Below are positions 25,316-38,201 of a stretch of 64,000 bases of DNA, piece after piece. Made by a program: the position numbers and the translations under genes. The notes below the pieces were generated by a model, which did not search any database, was not told the DNA's origin, and saw only the letters and a program-made list of their open reading frames with translations. The stretch is from contig NW_019774391.1 in assembly GCF_001039355.2 (NCBI RefSeq), positions 382,340-446,339 of the forward strand, read 5' to 3'. This DNA is from Lingula anatina. Its lineage: Eukaryota; Brachiopoda; Lingulata; Lingulida; Lingulidae. Within the stretch, counting starts at the first letter, position 1; every line of letters begins with the position of its first letter.

Positions 25316-26894
25316 TATCTTTCATCGGATTAGTTCTTTCTTGGTTTGCAATTGGCGCCGTCAGTAATTTTAAGACGCGCGAATTCGTCAAAAAGACCTT
25401 TAAATCATTCATAAAAAAATTAAAACTTCGAAAATGTCGGCCTCGATAACATTCTTTGCGGCTTTGTCAGTATTGGGAGGCGTCAAGGAGCGTGTACACG
25501 GGGCATCTGACACGGATTAATAGTTTCGTACGAGGTTCAAACACCAAACAAACAAAAACGGGCTAGTCTTATTTAGGCCAAGGTGTGGGAATGAAATAAT
25601 TTAAATTAAAAAAACTTTGACAGTTCATGTTTGGTGGAATTGTTTTAATTTTATTTCAGTTTTGGAAATGTGTAACAAAGAATAGGAATATTTGATTTTT
25701 AGCAAAATAAATTTTAAAGATTCACGTTTACACCAATACTAAGTCGCTAAAGGATACCAATGATTTCCCCAGCTGTATCTCGAACGCATTACTTTCCATT
25801 TATTCCTCGCCTGGACGACGCAGCTAACAAACTAGCATGCTAATAGCTCTTCTATAGATTGATAATACACCTGTGGCTGGAGTTTCTAAGCCCTAAACAG
25901 AGGTGCGCGAAGATGTTTTCCACCACTTATTTGCATTGAATTCTGAATTGATGAAATAAAACGAAATATTACATAATTAAAATTATATAGAAAGTAATAA
26001 AAAATAATTTAAAAGGAAAAACAATTGTGACAGCCCTCTCTGTATCTTTTATTGCAAAAAAAAAAAAAAAAAAAAAAGAAAACGTGTATGTATCGAAATG
26101 CGGCTTGGCATGCGAATATTTGATACAGATCAGATCTAGAGTTGGTATCTTTTGATAAAAGAAGTCCCTTCCACTAGGACACCGGGCTTGCTATATTAAC
26201 CCCACCCCTTGCTTTTAACATTAGTCAGAATCCGGAGAAGATACTGCAGATACAGTATTTGTGATTGATATCTTCGCGAAAAGATACGGGATAACTCCTT
26301 AAATCTCAAACATCGAACTGATAACAGCAAAGCGTCACTGTCATGGGAGCCCAGCCAAGATGGTGGACTGTTTACTTGGATATCATCTGGTGGAATTTCA
26401 ACCTTAGTTACCTGGGCGACACTGTGTATATAAAGGAGTAGTTGGGCCTTATGAATTATTATTGATGATGTATTAGAAAAATACGGGCAAAAGACTAGAC
26501 TCGAGAAGTTATTCGAATTGCATCTACAATTAATACAAATATTTAATCTTTCTTTTTCAAGCACAGCGGAAATCTTTATATGGTCCATTTATAAATTCAC
26601 TAACATAGACCTTACCAAGAATGAAAGAAAAAACATCTAACTCCTTTATACATGTACATGCAATCTAAATGTGCCGAATTTTATTGATTCATTTCATTGG
26701 CGGGAACGGTATTTTACCAATGTGGAGAGCTGAGGACACAAAGAAAAAAAAGCCTCGCTCTTTGTCTATAAAGTAATAAATCGTGGTAATTTTACTTTAA
26801 TGTATACCAGTACATGTAGGACAAGGAATGAAAAAATCTCTATACATCTATTTGGATTTGTCTAGGATTTAGATAGGTTGGCAGTATCACTTTT

Positions 26895-26898
26895 CACT

Positions 26899-26934
<36 letters not shown>

Positions 26935-27197
26935 GGGGGGGGGGGCAGGGGCAGGTTATGGGGAAAAGTGCCCGGTATCACCCCTCCTTAATGTGCTCCT
27001 GCATTTTCATAATCAAACAGACCCTTATGTTCTAACAAAGTTGCCGTCCCTTACAATCCCCAAAAAACAATAACCAGACGGAAAGTAATGTAAGATTAAA
27101 TTAACTACACACACTGGACAATAGAAGTGTCACCCCTACTGAACCAATACTATGGGGGAGATAAATGACTGTGGAATGATATGCTCCTGGTATCNCT

Positions 27198-27231
<34 letters not shown>

Positions 27232-27490
27232 GGGGGGGGGGGCAGGGGCAGGTTATGGGGAAAAGTGCCCGGTATCACCCCTCCTTAATGTGCTCCTGCA
27301 TTTTCATAATCAAACAGACCCTTATGTTCTAACAAAGTTGCCGTCCCTTACAATCCCCAAAAAACAATAACCAGACGGAAAGTAATGTAAGATTAAATTA
27401 ACTACACACACTGGACAATAGAAGTGTCACCCCTACTGAACCAATACTATGGGGGAGATAAATGACTGTGGAATGATATGCTCCTGGTAT
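26895..27490. repeat. Exact ~297-bp tandem duplication with one N at the join
   Basis: The unit runs from CACTGGTGTG through a (GT)n-poly(G) tract to GCTCCTGGTATC. It occurs at ~26895-27194 and again at ~27194-27490. By eye the copies are identical outside the GT/G tract. The single unresolved base (27195) falls at the junction. The unit includes the left end of the Tc1 element (TIR start at 27108 and 27405). Confidence 0.9.
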
Positions 27491-28802
27491 CATTTTATTA
27501 ACATCAAATTTCACAAAAAATCACAAAATGAGAACAAAATATACATTCTACCAAAATATGCAGTTTCAAGTCCAAAATTAGTACCTTGTGGCATAGCCAC
27601 GTGACCTAATAATAGGTGCCAGTCTACGAGGCAAGGAGTCATATATTTGTCTGATGCGTTCAGGGCTTATGCTGGCCCAAGCATGAAACACTGAATATAA
27701 CAGAGTTTCTCTACTGGTTGGACGGGCATTTGACAAAAATTTTGACATATCATACCACACATTTTCTATTATGTTTGCATCCGGACTCTGGGCAGGCCAC
27801 ATCACCCTGCGAATGTCCTGTTGGTCAAACCAATCATCAACTGCTCTGGGCCTGTGACAAGGAGCATTGTCATCCTGGTGAACAAATGGATAATTCCTGT
27901 CACCAAACATGTTAGTAATAGATGGTAGCTAGCCTGACTCCAAAACATCGATTTATTTCTAGTGATTCATGTTTCCATCAAACACTATCAATTCGCCCAC
28001 GCCATGAATGCTGATGCAGCCCCACACCATGATGAATATGGTGCTCCGGGTTCGAAAATTCAGTGAATGTGGTTCAAATGCTTTTCCAGCAGTTCGCCAG
28101 CATCATACTTGTCTGTCATCAGAGGTCAGACCCAAGCGACACTCATCAGAAAAAAAAATAAAAAAAAAAATATAAGACCAATTGTCATGACTGTCCAGTT
28201 CCAGGTCCTGTTGACCCTAGTTCACTCTACGTTGCCTGTTTTGTAACGATATAAGAGGTTTCAGTCTTGCTACCCTGCTGTACACTCTATGAGCATGTAA
28301 CCGACGCCTAGCAATTTTCACAGACACATTCTTATGTGTGAAATTTTTCCACTGTGTTGGCAACTGACAAGCAGTGTCGAACTTTGACAGCCTGGACATC
28401 AAAATCAGTCGTCGGTCTTCACGGCCAGTAGTTTTTCTCGGGCGACCCATTAAAGGCAATCTGTCTCTTGATCCAGTGTTTCTATACCGAGACCAGACCC
28501 TCTGCACGGTTCTGACTGAACAATTCAATTGTATCGATATTCTGACATTGCTTATATTCCGCCTCTTCGGGTTAATAACTTGCACCTATAACCGTTAGAT
28601 AATTGCCTGTATCCTGCCATATTGGAGGAAGACAGGAATAACATTTGCTGTACATGTACAAGACCAACAATACAATTCCATGGTATAGCGGTTTTATACT
28701 CATTAGTCACATTATAAGTAGACCAGGCATTATAACTACCCAAGATCTGCCTACTTTTATTACTCTGATTTAGGGGGTGACACTTCTTTTGTCCAGTGTG
28801 TG
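27405..28802 (-). mobile_element. Tc1/mariner-family transposon, decayed
   Basis: A 1398-bp element with terminal inverted repeats: the left end is CACACACTGGACAATAGAAG and the right end is its complement with one change (ACAAAAG). Target TA dinucleotides flank both ends (27403-27404 and 28803-28804), as expected for this superfamily. The transposase reads on the minus strand. The left terminal repeat and its outer flank are duplicated 297 bp upstream. Confidence 0.92.
27578..28585 (-). pseudogene. Tc1-type transposase remnant
   Basis: The N-terminal part (28585-28217) has the paired helix-turn-helix style of Tc1 transposases (CSVRTVQRVWSRYR, GRPRKTTGRED). The C-terminal part (27910-27578) keeps the catalytic core: Asp in QDDNAPCH and Glu in DANIIENVW, with 34 residues between them (DD34E). 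The middle (~27916-28216) still shows SDECR and VWGCISIHGVGEL-like remains but is broken by stop codons. The element should therefore be unable to move itself. Confidence 0.88.
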
Positions 28803-30514
28803 TATATGCATTTTAATTGACAAATTACGAGATCTTTCCTTAGCTACAAGATAATAACATATTTTTATATTTAAAAAAGTCATTGTTTCAGGTTTACCGG
28901 CAAATTCATGGATCGATTTGGGGCATCCGCTCAAAAAGGTTCAACGCCCCGTTTATGTTGTCAGCGTGTCTTTATCGTTTGAGGAAAGTTACATACAGAC
29001 GTATGATGTCTATATTATTAAGCAATTCACGCAGTGATACTTTTCTGTGAAACATTACAAAGATGATGTGATTCAACACAATATATAGATAGATAATTTA
29101 TTCCTACGTGAGCAGAAAGTACAAAGTAATTTCACAAACCCAGAATATACTTAATATATATACAATCAGAGTAACAAAAACAAATCCATTATTATACTCA
29201 AGTTGAAAGAGTCGATATGGTCTTAGTACAAGCTAATAAAACGGTAAAATAATGTCAGCATTAGGAAAATAAACAGTTTACAGCATATATCCATCGATGA
29301 TGTGATTTGATACTATACACGGAGGTTCTGCTTCTGATTCAACAAATATATGATGTTCCAAATTTACATTTCATAAAGCATGGCAAAACATTTTGATGCG
29401 GAAAAACATATGTAAACTTAAAAACGTTCATTATCATCGTCTTCTTTTGATCAGTTCCTGCACGTTCAAATTTACAGATAACGTTTTGTAAGGATTACAG
29501 CTCACAAATAAAAGGCACTCAAAAGGCGTATTGTTGCATTGCTACAAGCTGCATTTTACGATGTAACAATAAGTGTAAACGCAAACACCATTCAATTCAC
29601 TCGTGTATTATATAATACGAGTTCACACGTCAAAAGAGAAAAAAATCTGTATATCACACTCTCACGCACTTAGTATGCTTTCCAATCAAAAGGAGGCACA
29701 TCTAATGGGTTTTATTGTTATTATTATTATTAATATATACATCTAATCTAATCTAATTTTCTAATTGTTAAAAGTTACACAACAACAACATAGTAAAAAT
29801 AATAATAATAATAATAATAATAAATAATAATAATAATAATAATAATACGAAAACAATGCTAGCAATATTGAGAAAATATTCAGTATAAATCAAACATTGA
29901 TAACACAAGGAAGCTATCTTAAAGAGTTATAGATTGGCATTTTCAACTACATTAAACCTATCTACATGTACCAATTTCAAGAAAACCATCCACTAACTTG
30001 AAAAAATCTGAATAATATAATGAAACAACAAAACTGTTATCAAAGAAAAGTCGGTTCTTGTCTGGCGGACCTATTTCACCTGCGACAAAGTCGCACATGA
30101 TATGTACAGGTAGGTCAGAGAACTAATATAATCTATTTCCCAAACTTCTAACATTTTGCAAATGCATTTGCGTCGTAGGTCTACTAGGTCCCATGCCTTT
30201 GAAATTGTTCCAAAGTCACATTTTTGTGTACAAACGTGCATATCTAGCATTGAGCAAAGCTAATCATATTTACAATTTTTAGACCTAAAACGCCGCGAAT
30301 AAAAGTACCCCCTCATGTCCTTTTGAAATTTCAAAAACATGATGGTCTAATCATTGCAGGAAATAAATTGAACTAAATTATTGAAACTATACACAGTATG
30401 TTGTAAAACGTTGAATACAAGAGCAGGGCTGGCCTAGCAATAAAACTCGTGAGATGGAAGAATTGCTTTTTTCATGGACATTTTGATTCGGAGGGAAATC
30501 CCGATCTGAAATCT
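28803..30514. other. Intergenic region downstream of the DED-protease-like gene
   Basis: AT-rich, including a (TAA)n tract at 29799-29847. It probably holds the 3' untranslated region of the minus-strand gene ending at 30515. No exon or RNA gene was recognised. Confidence 0.5.
29799..29847. repeat. (AAT)n microsatellite
   Basis: About sixteen AAT units with one interruption. Confidence 0.9.
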
Positions 30515-32168
30515 TTAAACTTGATAAAAGTCTTTTTTTTCGACAACATCATCTGCGCTGCAGATGGTCCATTCTGAACCCGATACCGATCCCAGTGCTT
30601 GAAGTCCTTTATCAAGATGAATACAGAATGTAAGAGGTCCAACTACTAGGGAGTCATATAATTTCATTTCTCCCACTACCATGCACAAAGGTATATTGTC
30701 CCCCATAGAGTAAACAACAGAGCCACTGTCTCCAGGACGCGCAAAATTTTCGCCGTCGACCAGTGACCTTATTATACACCCTCCGAGCACCCTCACAGCA
30801 TCCACTGCATTAATAAATGTTTCAGTTTCAAGAATTATGCCTTCGGTGTAACCACTACCTGCACCTGTTTTGTACACTGGAGTACCGGCCAAGTTCATGG
30901 ATACAGGCTTCGGTACTTTTTGTACACTTTCGTCCTTGAAAATTAGAGATGGAACTTCGAGGGCGGCTATATCAACATAATTTGGGCTGAGTTCATCAAT
31001 CTTGTATCGACAAATTGCTTGAAAGGCACTCGGTTCACCTTTATGTTGTACTACCAACGTGTTCTTCGAACCCATGCTACGACTGGCTGTTAAAATGTAA
31101 ACGTTAGGGGCAGATCCTGCTTTGGCATATGCACCAAAAGACTGATATTTTTCGGTCGCAGGGCTTGTCAGATATATCGCTGCCCCTTCACATGGTATAC
31201 CATGGTAGGCCTCAAATGTTGGCATGACTTCGGTGAATTTCACAACACAGTCCTTTCTATCAATGTTTCCACAACATTCAACAGTTAATTTAATCAGCTC
31301 CTCAATCTTCTCATACGGTTCAGTGCACTGTTGTTTTAAAACGGTAATTTTCAACTTAGTCCCAGTTAACTTCATAAATGAGATGAATCTAAAACTAAAA
31401 TCGGTTGTGTTTTGTTGAAGGACACTTAAAAAAAATAGACAGTGCCGATGTAGCCATCACATATCCCCGCACTTTCTTACATTGTAAAGAGAAGATTACC
31501 CTCAGGGACTTCTTTCCCTTGATATCTATGACAATGCCTGGGTCTTATGTGTATATTTATTGCTTAAAACCTTCATAATAACAGAATAAGATAATATCAA
31601 TGAAAAAACGCTTAATGCAGAAAAAAATCACATTTATAACTTGCACAGCCACATCACTGATAAAAGGTCTGTCAATCCCAAAATGTTTAACTTCCTCTCT
31701 CTAATGCTCTACGAGGAGACAGCTGAAGTTACAATTTAGAAAATCTGAATCATCCACCTGACGGTTCCTAGGAGGAAATAGCTGATGTTAACTAACGCAC
31801 AGACGCGCGGACGAGCGTGCTAACACGACCCCCGACTTTTGTCAAAAAAGTGCAGGGATAATACATGTAACATTCCATAAGATTCCAATTCTAAAGATTG
31901 ATGCAATGGTCAAAATTATGATGTAACTTTTAAAAAGAAACAACAAAAATCGTGCAAACTAAAACTCACCGTTCCAAAACTTCTCTTAGCTCCTGTGGAA
32001 TGTATCTAAGGTTTCTCAATTTTATTCGTGGTGAAAGGGTAGGCGCTGGGTACTGTTTACTACAAAATTTATGAAACGTTTTGTTACAAATATATTTAAT
32101 TTCCAGCACAGTGAAATAAAACTGCACTATTTTATACTGTGTGTACACACCTGTGTGTACGTATGTGC

Positions 32169-32214
<46 letters not shown>

Positions 32215-34866
32215 ACCTGTTATATATTACAGCAATTGGTGCGTGTTCTAAATTCGCCTCTTCGGATGCTGAACCTAGACAGATTACAATTCAATCAAAA
32301 CACTTAAAATTTTACTTCAACTTAAAGGAGAACAACATGCAAATAAAATCCTATCTCTGTTTTAGAATAGCCGATGGTACTGTCATTTTCTCTACACAGT
32401 TCACTGACGGTTACTACAGACATTTAATATGGAATATTTCAGTTTCGAAGGTATGCCTAGGTAAAAATGCATTCTTTTTTCAAAAAACTCCTATGTCATA
32501 TAAGATATGTGAATGGAGAAGTGTGAAGTCAGGTGTGTCGCTTCCAATTAACTGGATACTAGGTTTGTTGCGCTGCTGCATTATGTAATATGCAGTGATT
32601 TAATTGGGTAGTGCTCCTTTTAGGCAGGTCAAAGCTTGGCTTTGGGAAAGCATGGTTTTGTCAAAAAAGTATCCATATGTCGGCAACTACTGAATAGAAG
32701 ATTCGAAATTTTGCATGAAAGTGGTCGGTTGTGCAAGGTGTAAAATGAGCTATGCAGTGCTCTGCGTATTTGTTAATCTGTGACAGAATGGCGCGAAAAA
32801 GACGGACATTGCCAGACAGATAATTGCGCCAAACGAAACAGTCCACACAGTTTTATAGAGTAATGCCCAGACTGATGTACATTGTAGCTACACAGAGGCC
32901 ACAACCAATGTATTGAAATCTTACCACCAGGGTACAGGACCCACTGTCTGTCGGGATATGCTACTGCAATTAAACAAAAACCACCCAGTCCGTTCATAAT
33001 GAGGGGTAAATTGCCACCAAAACGCATTTTCAAGGTCCTTAGCGAACACCAAACTGGTTTTAGCTGGTTAGAATACCAGACGACCTCAGGGGAACCCACT
33101 GTAATCAGCAAAACATCGTTGTATGTTTCTCTAATGAATTGGGGACCCTGATCGTTTCTGAGTTGAACACTGAAACCTCGTGACTTTCTTTATTGAGGTC
33201 AGCTTTCAGCTGTACCGCTCAACCAGTCAAAACAGAGTTTACAGACATCCAGAAGAGGCTAACGACTAAGCGTGTGCCGCGTCCAAAGTGACTTAGGTCA
33301 TTAACAGCGTCAGTAATTGGAGTGGATGCCACATTGGTGCCAAAACACCAATGATGGTCATCCACGAAAACCTGAACCAGATCAAATAAAGGAATAATCT
33401 GAGAACCACTTGACTATCATTTGATAGGGGGCACCTTAGGAACAATTTTAGGTTGCACGGTGAAATTCCCAGTACACACATAGCACTTTTAATAGCAGAT
33501 TACTTACAGAACCAAGGGAATGAGCAGTTACCTTGGTAAACAAAATCGCCATATTTGAACCACATAGACGATATGTGGGTAGGCCATTACTCGCCGAATC
33601 AATAGCCTACATGTCCTACAACCAAAATGGACCAAATTGGGCAGGTTTTAACCAATGCCTGAAAAGTTATTCCAGATTGAACTCTAAAAACCTAATCCAA
33701 GGAATGCCTTCCCACTTGAGAGCGCTGGTAGCAAACAGAAGAGGTCAAGCGTAACAGCGACCGTTACTGTGACTAGACACTTACATGGGGGGTTCTTTGT
33801 GAGGAGTGTAACTCTTTTACAGAAAATAATTTGGAAAATATGGAGATCCAAAATATCTCTTTTAATTGTTGTCGTATGACATAGAATAGGCAATGTGTTT
33901 TTGTTTGCCTCTCTGGCGAATTCCATTAATGAACTGATGTCACAGTGACATCAAAGAGATAATTAAAAGTAATTAAAACACGATTGTGATCCTTATTTTC
34001 ATTTATCAGTCAGCAAAATAGGAAAAACTGATGAAAAATGATTTGGAAAAAATATTCCATATTAAATGTCAAGTCTGTATATACAATGTGTATAATGAAA
34101 TACATTATCTATCCATATATTATTTCGGTTCTACGGTAATTTTGCTGTCGTGCGTTTGTTAAGGCATGCAATCATAGTCTTGCTTAGGGACCATTCCCAC
34201 AGATATTTAGATCGATCTATCTCCCTGGGGAGTCTCACTAAATTGCTGTCAACTTGACCGGCTTAAATGTCTGTCACGCCTAGTAAAGCTGTTAGGGGGT
34301 AATTATCTTTACCCCCTAGCTAATTCGGTAGGCGTGACAAACATTTAAACCGGTTAGTTGACAGCAATTTAGTGAGACACCCCAGGGAGTTAGATCGATC
34401 CTGATGGATCGATCTAGGCATGGGAACCCAGTCTTAGGCTAGTAACTTCTATGGGCCATAATGCCTTACCTATCTTTTTTACCTCTGTGTTTTCACATCC
34501 ATCTCTAAAGCTTCTATCACACTGTTCACCAACTGCATCTGTATTGCTTTGCTCGCCACGTGTTGTCTCTATTTTTTCAATTTGTTCCACAACTGACGCA
34601 ATTTCGTTATTAAGGCGAGGAAAATCGGCTAAATCAAGTAGTTTTTCCAAATAAGAATATTCTCCGACTTTTATAAGCCCTTTGTCGTATAACATTTCTG
34701 ATGCCTGGAGGAAGTTCTTCTCCTCCATAGCTCCTCTTCCAAAAACAAGGTTCAATTCTACTTTCATTTTCTGCCAGTGATCTTTTTGAATTTCATTATA
34801 AATTTTCACAAGAAGATTGCTGTGCAGACTGCGAGACTCCGGTGACACCGGCCTTGAAAATGCCAT
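30515..34866 (-). CDS. DED-domain protein with trypsin-fold pseudoprotease domain
   Basis: Exons (minus): 34866-34470, 32045-31970, 31388-30515; phases agree, 448 aa. Residues ~14-95 look like a death-effector domain: a six-helix pattern with LLVKIYNEI, ASEMLYDKGLI and YLEKLLDLADFPRL. The C-terminal ~230 residues resemble a trypsin-like (S1-type) domain. The serine motif is RPGDSGS (Ser379) and the Asp motif is VDIAAL (Asp297), but the His motif reads ILTASRS, with Arg261 where TAAHC has His. The triad is therefore incomplete and the domain is probably not an active protease. There is no signal peptide, so the protein should be cytosolic. Inference: a scaffold or sensor in a death-fold signalling pathway. 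The last 874-nt exon is certain; the short middle exon's acceptor (CCCAG before 32045) is the least sure junction, and the DED exon could belong to another transcript. Confidence 0.75.
32171..32210. repeat. (GA)n microsatellite
   Basis: Twenty GA units, in the intron between the first two exons of the DED gene. Confidence 0.95.
34187..34433. mobile_element. Palindromic MITE, family A copy 1 (TTA target duplication)
   Basis: A 247-bp long inverted repeat. The arms share blocks such as TTGCTGTCAAC / GTTGACAGCAA and TGTCACGCCTA / TAGGCGTGACA, and the ends contain GATCGATCTA. TTA flanks both sides (34184-34186, 34434-34436). The same element recurs at 41141 and 59361. This copy ends only 36 bp downstream of the donor of the DED exon (end 34470). 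Confidence 0.85.
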
Positions 34867-37069
34867 CTTGTAACTGATAAGAAAAACTTCACTGATTGTA
34901 GAATATACAAGACATCAGTAGCCTTCAATTTGCTGTCTGATTTCTGGTGTATTGTGGGTATATATGGCAGTTTGAATTGTTTTTATCTGATTTTGAGGGA
35001 AAATAATTGAACATGTCAGGTAAATAACAACAACACCAGAGGCACCATCAAAGATTTTACAAGTCTCAGAAAACTTGAAAACGTTTTTTCTAAATCGATC
35101 GTCCTAGTCACGTTTGTGAATTTATTGTTTCCATTATCTTTTTTTATAAAAATAAAACCATATAAATCAATATATGAAAATGTTCCATCTTATCTACAAA
35201 GAGCAAGTATAGTTTTTATGAAACATCTCCTTTTTGCCAAATATCCGTGATGATTGAAGTTCTGCTTCACTACACCTACGCAAGTCCTATTCTGTTTTTT
35301 CGTCTAATCAGGCAACACCCACTCTGAGTGACAGAGTGCACAGTAAAGCTACCTTGTTATCTTTTCATACCTTGTCATAGGATCGCTTTACTGATACGTT
35401 TTGCTGATACAGGTTATATATGAAATCAAGATCGAGCTGGCAATACTGAAATCTAGAACCTAGGGTACATGTAGCAACACCCGGAATGTAGCGATGTCAA
35501 ATAAAGTGAAATCTAAATATAGCGATGACACGATGGCTTTTTTCACGATGGTAGACTACATGTAGTGTGACATTCTAAAATTGTTTTAAACATGATATGT
35601 GGAAAGGTTCCAACTACAAACTTGAGTAGTAACAAAAGGATAATTTAATTTAAAAAAGAAACTAAAATACTTAAAAACAACAAATTTCTTGGAGATTATT
35701 GGGGGGAGGACTACGCCAGCCCCGCTCCTGAGCGTTGCCCTGAATCCATTCTCTCTGTTTTCATAAAAGCCCAGCTCAGATAAGTGGGAATCTTACTTTT
35801 TCTCACCTTACTGTCGTCTCACTGGAACTCAAAATGCTTGTTAATTAACTGCCCAATTTGTCGTCAGCAGTGGAAAATCCGCCAGAACAATAACAGTCAA
35901 AATAGTTCCTTACGATAAGCTTCGATCTTAAAAGGACACACAATAAAAAGATGGATACTATAATCGTAGACCCAACCTATCCTCTACAAGAGCCACAGAT
36001 TGATTTATGCGTAAAATGAAAGTCGTGGAAGTAGCCCTTCTAGCGCGTCTATCTTCTACGCACGTGAAGCGAGGACTGGTAAGAACATAGACGTAGAAAA
36101 TAGCGCCTACGTGAATATAGCCATGGACATAATGAGAAAAGGACGAGAAACGCGCTATCTTCCTTCGAAGCTATTCGGGTAAACATTCGGGTAAACATTC
36201 GCCCACTGTCTCAGATAAGCTGTTTTGATAACTCCACGGGAGCCTGAACAATTTATCAAGGTAGCGCGCGCTGTGACTCATTGAAATTCTTTTGGTTCTA
36301 TTGCATTATGTCCATGATATAGCTAAATGTTTGTTATCTGTACCTCTCTCAACTAAGAAATGAGGGGTGGAGGATGACCCCTTTTATCGTTATGCGGATT
36401 ACATGTAAAATGCAAGGACAAAGGGTACAGTTTACTACTCGAAAGTGCTGTCTACGCCAAACTTTATGTAAATATGAAGAGAAAAAAAAAGAAACTTCAG
36501 TAAACCCTACCTAAAAATTAACCCTGACTTTTCAGTGTACGAACTAGAGTATTAGAGTATTAACTTACTGCCACAACTCGTTTCCGACTATCATCACGTG
36601 AGGATACTAGGTATATACTGACTGGTATCGTACTGACCTAAATTGCTTGACTTGCTGTAGGCCTACTCGATCGATACTGTCACCTTGATCGGTAAATGAA
36701 ACTAAGAACCGCAAAAACAAAAAAATAAAAAAGGAGTCTTATACATAGTGCAAAAAAGGAAGAAAGTTTTAACACATTTGGTAAGTATTTTTCGGAGTTT
36801 AAGAAAATAAATGTTCCTTTCATGCTCGGAAGTCGACCCCTATTTTGTTCATAGATAGGCCTAATTTCCTCCAAAATGCTCGAATGGTGAAAATATTGCC
36901 ATTTTGAGACTATCCTGTTGAAAATGATAATATAAAGTAGGCCTACATACTAGAATAGACCCTATTACCCCTTTTACTTTATAAATTTCATTTTTTTTTC
37001 AAATAACCAGACCAGTCTGCAACCACGTGCGCACGGGTATTTGGAGTCAGTTTTATTTATTTATTTATT

Positions 37070-37108
<39 letters not shown>

Positions 37109-38201
37109 TTTACCGCGGAACGTTTGATCTACAGACTAGTTAGTCCGCGGTTGATCTGGTTGTGAATGGTGCCTTATTTGTCCAAGGCGTGGAGAAGTCT
37201 GTGGAGGCCATCCGCTAGCAGTGGCGACTGCCAGGAATAAGAATAACCCCTTTTAACATTTATAGCCGGGAAAATAGAAATAGGTCTGAGTCATGCTGAT
37301 TCAATATTAATTTACACTGTAGGCCTCCTTTTAGCCTATGTTTTTTAATATTTAAAAATACAAATTTAAAAATTGTCGGTGCAAGCACTTCGACAGTGAT
37401 TTTCATCTCAAATCTGTATAGATGTATAAATGGGCCTGTGAACAGATAGTCGGCGCTCGTTAACTAACTTGTCTGCCAAACTCAGCGTAAATCCTAAAAG
37501 TGACACAATGGTCTGGTTTAGTCGTTGAGTGCGTCTTGGAAATATGGCGGCGCCCATGCTTGCTCGGCTGCAACTATGGAGGAGGTACATGTACATATTT
37601 TGGTATTTTTGAATTTTTTGGTTACCTAGCTCAAACAAAGTTATGTGAATACCTTAAGCAACGGATGTTGGATTTACAATTATCAGATATTCAGTTGGAG
37701 TAGACGAGAAAACCAGTGAATCGACAATTTTCAACGTGGCTTTCAAGTTAGTATGTAAAAAGTACATGTACTACAATGTAAAGGAAACACATTTTTCTCC
37801 ACGAACCACATATTTTTGTGAGGCTGAGTTGTAGCTTGCTGACCTATAAACACTGGGCAACTGCTACTTCATGACCACATATCTCCTGTGGCAGTTCCCC
37901 AGCAATGGTGGGTTCAAATTGCAGGTATCGAGTGGGTGGTTAAGAGGTGGGGTGGCTCTGGGGAGGGGAGGGGGCGGGGCAAGCGAATATTTTACGTTTA
38001 CGACTGCTCCCATGTGCACAGACAGAAAAAAAACTGGAACAAAATCCATAAATGGGTCATATTATCATGTAGTTATATTCTTCATTTTTCTTTTCTAGCT
38101 GATAACAGCTAGACTGCATGCTTGACTTGGCAGGCACCAGACATGTGATATAGAAGATTAGAAGATAATGTGCGGTAGAGGAACATGTACATGGAGTTGT
38201 G
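34867..38201. other. Divergent intergenic region between the DED gene and TNNI3K
   Basis: About 3.3 kb between two genes read outwards. It should contain both promoters and 5' leader exons, but I cannot place a start site. A mixed (TTTA)n(TTA)n repeat lies at 37051-37110, and the 12-bp block CGGGTAAACATT is repeated in tandem near 36175-36198. No further coding exon was recognised. Confidence 0.5.
37051..37110. repeat. (TTTA)n/(TTA)n microsatellite
   Basis: Seven or so ATTT-type units pass directly into about ten ATT units. Confidence 0.9.

Noticed and set aside
26196-26588. Minus-strand open frame of 130 codons
   Set aside because: No recognisable domain, no partner exons; next to a long A-run. 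Left as non-coding.
32139-32588. Plus-strand open frame of 149 codons
   Set aside because: Its start is a translated (GA)n microsatellite; the rest has no motif and lies antisense in an intron.
32773-33754. Possible retroelement remains: a NDQGPQFIRE-like phrase on the minus strand and nearby frames
   Set aside because: Integrase-like resemblance is short, with no catalytic spacing, long terminal repeats or neighbouring polymerase sequence; too weak to call.
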